DNA of 45,352 bases from a virus, in the IMG/VR virus record IMGVR_UViG_3300050821_001872, positions 1 through 45,352 of that record, one strand, 5' to 3'. The notes under the pieces are model-generated. The model ran no database searches. It was not told the DNA's origin and worked only from the letters and a program-made list of their open reading frames with translations. Shown here in pieces: positions 45,083 through 45,352 of the stretch (position 1 is the stretch's first letter; the number at the start of each line of letters is the position of its first letter). Both the position numbers and the translations under genes were made by a program.

Positions 45083-45352
45083 TCAACGTTTATCTCTGCA
45101 GTCCTCTCGACCAACGTTAACACCTTCATCATAACCCTCGCTATAGGCTGCATTCTCCTGTATCTCAAGCCTGCGGATGGTGGACTGCTGGTCTAGGGCT
45201 ACATTCTCAAAGCGCTGACGCCCGACAATCAACTGATCGCGTTCGGATCTGACAAGATTAGTTATCCTATCCAGTTCTTTAAAGTCGGCCTTCCATTCTT
45301 GTAAGGTTAGCCTAAACTCCTCGGAAGCCTCGTGGTTTATTTCCTCCAACCC
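45083..45352 (-). CDS. Coiled-coil protein, C-terminal part of the junction gene
   Basis: This is the rest of the gene starting at 306. From 45247 down to the TGA at 45083 it gives SERDQLIVGRQRFENVALDQ, then QSTIRRLEIQENAAYSEGYD and EGVNVGREDCRDKR. Bases 45248-45352 repeat 1-105 and are not extra coding sequence; read alone they would suggest a false start codon (TTG at 45349). Confidence 0.75.
   Translation of the reverse strand, partial: GLEEINHEASEEFRLTLQEWKADFKELDRITNLVRSERDQLIVGRQRFENVALDQQSTIRRLEIQENAAYSEGYDEGVNVGREDCRDKR
45248..45352. repeat. Terminal redundancy, right copy
   Basis: Same 105 bases as 1-105 with two C-for-T changes at 45346 and 45350. The variant end TTCCTCCAACCC is closer to 489-498 (CCTCCAACCC), inside the paralogous gene. 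It marks the assembly join of a circular genome. Confidence 0.85.

Noticed and set aside
1-45352. Prophage or temperate lifestyle
   Set aside because: No integrase, excisionase, recognisable repressor or attachment site was seen; lytic growth is more likely, though unknown small genes could hide a repressor.

Overview
The window looks like one complete genome of a virulent podovirus-like tailed phage, sequenced as a circle. Bases 1-105 recur at 45248-45352 with two mismatches, and one reading frame runs intact across that join, so the unique length is about 45,247 bp. It carries a full virion module (two terminase subunits, portal, scaffold, a coat protein resembling the N4-gp56 family, adaptor, a large tail protein, ejection-type proteins, lysis genes). 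A replication module includes a family A DNA polymerase with an N-terminal uracil-DNA-glycosylase-like domain. I see no integrase, no phage RNA polymerase and no ribosomal genes; there is one tRNA-Asn and a phage sigma factor. The host is unknown. A tail protein with a Sec signal and Shine-Dalgarno starts point to a bacterium with an outer membrane; soil Acidobacteriota are a guess only.

Layout. (1) 5.66 to 2.21 kb, minus strand: a tightly coupled run of very small genes, many under 60 codons. (2) 1.35-1.95 kb: two plus-strand genes converging on that run. (3) 5.75-7.14 kb: a 1.4-kb intergenic region with palindromic boxes, iteron-like repeats and AT-rich stretches, the likely control region and origin. 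(4) 7.1-30.6 kb, plus strand: late genes in order secreted tail protein, lipoprotein, tRNA, terminase, portal, scaffold, coat, tail, ejection proteins, holin-like protein, GH108 endolysin. (5) 1.13 kb leftward through the circular join and on down from 45.2 to 30.6 kb, minus strand: early and replication genes (metallopeptidase, PD-(D/E)XK nuclease, two ATPases, SSB-like protein, metallophosphoesterase, nucleotide enzymes, ClpP-like protease, DNA polymerase, sigma factor). Two plus-strand genes at 32.2-32.7 kb interrupt it.

The most striking structure is a dispersed intergenic element of about 27 bp, TTGA-N6-GAACCC-N4-GGGATAG, with 11 full and 3 degenerate copies. It is not scattered at random: the GAACCC side always faces the adjacent gene block. 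Blocks 2212-5448, 6905/7137-14200, 14357-21341, 21438-30029, 32809-35329 and 44407-45027 each have one copy just before the first start codon and an inverted copy just after the last stop codon. Each block's transcript would therefore have complementary ends, or each block could move as a cassette.

A second unexplained pair is a promoter-like sequence plus bulged hairpin, nearly identical at 6994-7063 (+) and 1123-1192 (-), heading the two long transcription units. Two further structured RNA candidates lie at 7388-7518 (+) and 44205-44340 (-).
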